From positions 1 to 9,660 of the forward strand of contig BNXT01000030.1 in the NCBI GenBank assembly GCA_025999775.1: 9,660 nt of DNA, read 5' to 3'. Every line of letters starts with the position of its first letter. Position 1 is the stretch's first letter. The stretch comes from Bacteroidia bacterium (GTDB taxonomy: Bacteria; Bacteroidota; Bacteroidia; Bacteroidales; P3). The notes below the pieces were generated by a model. It was not told the DNA's origin, ran no database searches, and saw nothing but the letters and a program-made list of their open reading frames with translations. Of this stretch, positions 6,784 through 9,660 are shown one piece after another. The position numbers and the translations under genes were made by a program.

Positions 6784-8181
6784 TTATTGAAGGGTAAGAT
6801 ATTGTCGATAGTTATAATCTAAATAGGCAGATATAAAAGATTTGTAAAACAACTGTCCGACTTGTTCAGCGCCTTTCGCTGTAAAATGGATGTAATCCTT
6901 AGTGGCGAGCGCCGGTGTGCGTTGTTCCCACTGTTGCATAGAGTTGGCGCCTCCCATAGCTTTGTAGAGATTCCAAAAAGCACAGTGGTTATTAAGCGCG
7001 GCGCGGCGTTGCGCTTCTACAAATTTGGGAACATTGGGGTTCGTAATCCATGTACCTTCGTACAAAATGCTACGGTCGGAAGCGCTTATGACAATGATAG
7101 GTATATCGGGCGCTAATTGTCGAAGGTGTTCTAATTGTTTAGAGAGTGCATTCTCAAAGGCTGTAATATTAGTACTGAGTTCATATTGCTGCGGAATAGC
7201 GTTGATACCAAATTGAAACAAAATGAGTTTCGTTCCTAACACCTCAAGCCCTTCTTTAAGAAAATCGGGGTGATTCCGTGTGAAGATATAACCTGCAGAG
7301 CCACGGAGCGGCAGATTGTCGAGTATAATACCGGCATTGGCATCTAAACTGATCCCATAAACCATGGTATTATCGGGTAATTGCAGTTGTACCGAGCGTG
7401 TGCTTGGATCAACGGAAAAATTGGTGAGCGCGTAAAAATGGTGCTTAAATTGCTGTTTGTTAAGAATAGGCGTACGACAGACCACGTCTTTAGCATTGTT
7501 GGTAATGACTTTCACCGTGCAAAACTCTTGAGTTGTCAATTTTTTTGATGAACGTAAACTCTGAATAGTCAGCGCTACGGGTTGTTTTTTAGTGATTAAA
7601 TAACCCATTGTCGGACTGAAATTATTGACGTTTCTGGGAGCGGTCGTAATATTGATTTTTTCACATTCTTCAGGCAAAGACAAGGAGTAATAGGGCGAAC
7701 CTATGGGTGTCGTGATTTGCAGAAGTCCGCAACCATTCCCCCCAAAAGAGGCTTGCAACAACCGACGGATAGTGGAAGAAATACGATCGCCCTCAATTTG
7801 TGAGTCTCCGTAATGCAAAATGCGTAACATCTCAGACGTAGTTCCTAATTGTGCTAAATGATCAAAAAAAACATCCAGACAATGGTCAGGTATTTCAATG
7901 GGGTAGGTTGATACCTCTGCAAGTTCCGGATAATCAAGCAAAGAGGATTTTAAATAGTCGGCAGCTAAAGTCGTGAGAAAACTATCGTCATTATCATTGT
8001 CCACATTTTCATCATAGTCTGTAACGACCGGAGCTGTAGGCTGTTCACTAAAAGGGACTGCCGGAAACTTGAATGACAAACCTTTTGAAACACGGATTGT
8101 ACTACCCCCAAAAAGCAAGGTAATCACTAATAATACGAGTAGAATACTACAAAGAAAGAGTAGCGTTTTTGAGGGTTTCAC
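6784..8181 (-). CDS. Membrane-anchored SGNH/GDSL-like protein
   Basis: This 465-residue protein has an N-terminal hydrophobic segment at about residues 7-24 without a clear cleavage site, so it is probably anchored with its body in the periplasm. An Asp/Asn-rich linker follows at 55-67. SGNH elements are block I HYGDSQIEGD with Ser127, a block II-like glycine in RGSAG near 294, a divergent block III GINA at 325-328 that keeps Asn327 but lacks the usual Asp, and block V DYIH with Asp429 and His432. The Ser-Asp-His triad is therefore intact. About 167 residues separate blocks I and II, matching its downstream paralogue. The GTG at 8181, 8 bases after the transglycosylase stop, is the only standard start, since an in-frame TGA lies a few codons further upstream. 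It may be an O-acetyltransferase or esterase partner of the MBOAT protein; which of the two SGNH proteins transfers and which hydrolyses, if either, is unknown. Confidence 0.85.
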   Translation of the reverse strand: MKPSKTLLFLCSILLVLLVITLLFGGSTIRVSKGLSFKFPAVPFSEQPTAPVVTDYDENVDNDNDDSFLTTLAADYLKSSLLDYPELAEVSTYPIEIPDHCLDVFFDHLAQLGTTSEMLRILHYGDSQIEGDRISSTIRRLLQASFGGNGCGLLQITTPIGSPYYSLSLPEECEKINITTAPRNVNNFSPTMGYLITKKQPVALTIQSLRSSKKLTTQEFCTVKVITNNAKDVVCRTPILNKQQFKHHFYALTNFSVDPSTRSVQLQLPDNTMVYGISLDANAGIILDNLPLRGSAGYIFTRNHPDFLKEGLEVLGTKLILFQFGINAIPQQYELSTNITAFENALSKQLEHLRQLAPDIPIIVISASDRSILYEGTWITNPNVPKFVEAQRRAALNNHCAFWNLYKAMGGANSMQQWEQRTPALATKDYIHFTAKGAEQVGQLFYKSFISAYLDYNYRQYLTLQ

Positions 8182-8189
8182 GTCCGAGA

Positions 8190-9494
8190 CTATTCGATTT
8201 TAATTTTCAAAACCTGATTAGCATAAATGGTGTTACCACTGTTCTTGAGGTTATTTAAAGCGATGACTTCACTTACGCTAATCCCCGGATACCTGCGACA
8301 AATAGAAGCTAAGGTATCGCCGGGTTTAACGGTATAATATACGATCTTTGTAAGCTCTAATTGTTGACGTTTGGTCTGTTCATACATCGCGTCGCTGTTT
8401 TCTGCAAACAACGGTACGTATTGTACCGGCAAACACAATGTGTAAGACTTTTGTGCGCTTGCAGGGATGAAGCCTTTTTTATACTGAGGATTAAAATCTT
8501 GTAACGTCTTTAGGGGGATGTTTATTTGATTGGCAATACAAGACAACGTCAATGGGTGGCGTACCGTTACGACGTCTGTTAAATCCGGTTGTTCAGTCTC
8601 GTCAAAAATGATATTGTGTTCATTATGATAAGTCATAGCATAGAGTGCGCCGATGAAAGCGGGGACATAGCCGCGTGTTTCACGTGGAAGGTAGTTATAT
8701 ATAACCCAATAATCTTTTTTGCCATTTGCGCGCCGAATGGCTTTATTAACATTGCCGGGACCACAATTGTAAGCCGCTAAACTCAACGCCCAATCACCGT
8801 AGATATTATAGAGCTGTTTAAGGTAAACAATAGCTGCTTCGGTAGATTTAACAGGGTCTAAACGTTGGTCAACGATGCCATTAACCTCTAAATAACACAT
8901 CTTACCGGTGTAAGGCATGAATTGCCATAGTCCCATAGCGCCTTTATTGGAGCCTGCACGCGGATTGAGCGCCGATTCAATCACGGATAGATATTTAATA
9001 TCCTCAGGCATGTTATTCTTTTTCAATAATTCCTCAAAAATAGGGAAATACACTTTGGACAACGACAGCATAACAGAAACTTGTTGACGTTTCTTAACGG
9101 TGTAAACCTCAATGAAAGACTTGATTTTCTTATTGTAAGGAATGTGAAATAAAGAGCACAATCCTTTAAGACGCGCTTGATACATAGAATCTAAATCGGC
9201 AATATCGAGCATGCTGTCAATCTCTTGTTCTGCAATGTTAATGATACCTGTGTCCTTCTTTTGAAGAAGCGTCAGATACTTCGTAAGGAAGGCTTCCTGT
9301 AGGGGCACAAAGACAGCAGTATCCTCAAGAATATCTGTCAATAAGGATGTTACAGGTTCAGTCTCTTGTGTAAGACTCTTGATAATGTCCATGGATAATG
9401 TATCCGTATCGAATACATCGCTTTCGATGTCTTGAGCGCCAAGCGCTGAAAAACAAAAGCAAAAAACAGTAAGTGATAGTATTTTATGTGTCAT
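8190..9494 (-). CDS. mltD: LysM-containing lytic murein transglycosylase (MltD-like)
   Basis: This 434-residue exported protein cleaves peptidoglycan glycan strands between MurNAc and GlcNAc, forming 1,6-anhydroMurNAc. It begins with a signal peptide (MTHKILSLTVFCFCFSALGAQ is the likely leader, residues 1-21), then an acidic stretch and a helical region. The SLT domain (about residues 145-290) has SVIESALNP with catalytic Glu173, SNKGAMGLWQFMP, and AAYNCGPGNV. A degenerate LysM-like segment at about 311-356 precedes a clear C-terminal LysM at about 385-432 (YYTVKPGDTLASI, NNLKNSGNTIYANQVLKI) for glycan binding. The frame extends upstream to a TTG at 9590, but that codon sits inside the promoter -7 element and the extension lacks signal-peptide character, so the ATG at 9494 is the start. 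It is the first gene of a four-gene envelope operon. It lacks a lipobox cysteine at the signal end, unlike lipoprotein MltD forms. Confidence 0.93.
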   Translation of the reverse strand: MTHKILSLTVFCFCFSALGAQDIESDVFDTDTLSMDIIKSLTQETEPVTSLLTDILEDTAVFVPLQEAFLTKYLTLLQKKDTGIINIAEQEIDSMLDIADLDSMYQARLKGLCSLFHIPYNKKIKSFIEVYTVKKRQQVSVMLSLSKVYFPIFEELLKKNNMPEDIKYLSVIESALNPRAGSNKGAMGLWQFMPYTGKMCYLEVNGIVDQRLDPVKSTEAAIVYLKQLYNIYGDWALSLAAYNCGPGNVNKAIRRANGKKDYWVIYNYLPRETRGYVPAFIGALYAMTYHNEHNIIFDETEQPDLTDVVTVRHPLTLSCIANQINIPLKTLQDFNPQYKKGFIPASAQKSYTLCLPVQYVPLFAENSDAMYEQTKRQQLELTKIVYYTVKPGDTLASICRRYPGISVSEVIALNNLKNSGNTIYANQVLKIKIE

Positions 9495-9587
9495 GCTGGT
9501 ATTATACTGATTTGAGGCAAAAAAGTTACAAGGGTACGATTTTTTTTTAGATTTTCTATATGTCCGTTGCCCTAATTTTCTCGACTG

Positions 9588-9618
9588 CAAAGTTACAAAA
9601 AATATTCCTTTTATGCAA
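9588..9618 (-). promoter_or_regulatory. Bacteroidetes-type promoter for the mltD-SGNH-SGNH-MBOAT operon
   Basis: On the - strand the -7 element TAACTTTG (9595 down to 9588) matches the Bacteroidetes consensus TAnnTTTG. A -33 element TTG (9618 down to 9616) lies exactly 20 bases upstream. Transcription would begin near 9580, giving a leader of roughly 85 bases before the ATG at 9494, with an A9 run at 9548-9540 and no Shine-Dalgarno sequence. This is the only clean match to the consensus that I found in front of a gene in this window. Confidence 0.75.
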
Positions 9619-9660
9619 TTTTTGGGTTTAAAAAAGTTTGAGGCTCTATCGAATTGAGTG

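Noticed and set aside
9495..9590. N-terminal extension of MltD from the TTG at 9590
   Set aside because: The TTG is inside the -7 promoter element, and the extension pushes the signal peptide 32 residues inward.

Overview
The window reads as chromosomal DNA from a Bacteroidetes bacterium, most likely order Bacteroidales. Three observations support this. A Bacteroidetes-type promoter (TTG, 20 nt, TAACTTTG) lies near the right edge. None of the seven gene starts has a Shine-Dalgarno sequence, and several have A-rich leaders instead. ArgH and PepD look like the forms I associate with this group. I cannot name a genus. I see no RNA genes, mobile elements, CRISPR arrays or integrase/att structures. 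Coding density is very high: no gene-free stretch exceeds 300 bases, and the longest is the roughly 165-base leader and promoter region at the right end.

Left part (1-4000): galK (galactokinase, + strand) faces argH (argininosuccinate lyase, - strand), and their 3' ends overlap by 12 bases. Next on the - strand comes pepD (M20-family aminoacyl-histidine dipeptidase). The short argH/pepD gap holds a 7-base tandem repeat that also encodes the last residues of PepD. These three are ordinary metabolic genes: Leloir galactose pathway, arginine synthesis and peptide turnover.

Right part (4046-9618): four tightly packed - strand genes follow one recognisable promoter. In transcription order they are a secreted LysM lytic transglycosylase (MltD-like), a membrane-anchored SGNH/GDSL-like protein, a secreted SGNH/GDSL-like protein, and an MBOAT membrane O-acyltransferase. 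The gaps are 8, 9 and 2 bases. The set resembles the logic of envelope O-acetylation systems. An MBOAT moves acyl groups across the membrane, SGNH enzymes transfer or remove them on a glycan, and here a peptidoglycan-cleaving enzyme, whose chemistry is blocked by MurNAc 6-O-acetylation, is co-transcribed. This is the most interesting part of the window. The grouping is seen directly; the peptidoglycan substrate is inference. pepD and argH could be distal genes of the same transcript, since I see no canonical promoter in front of either.
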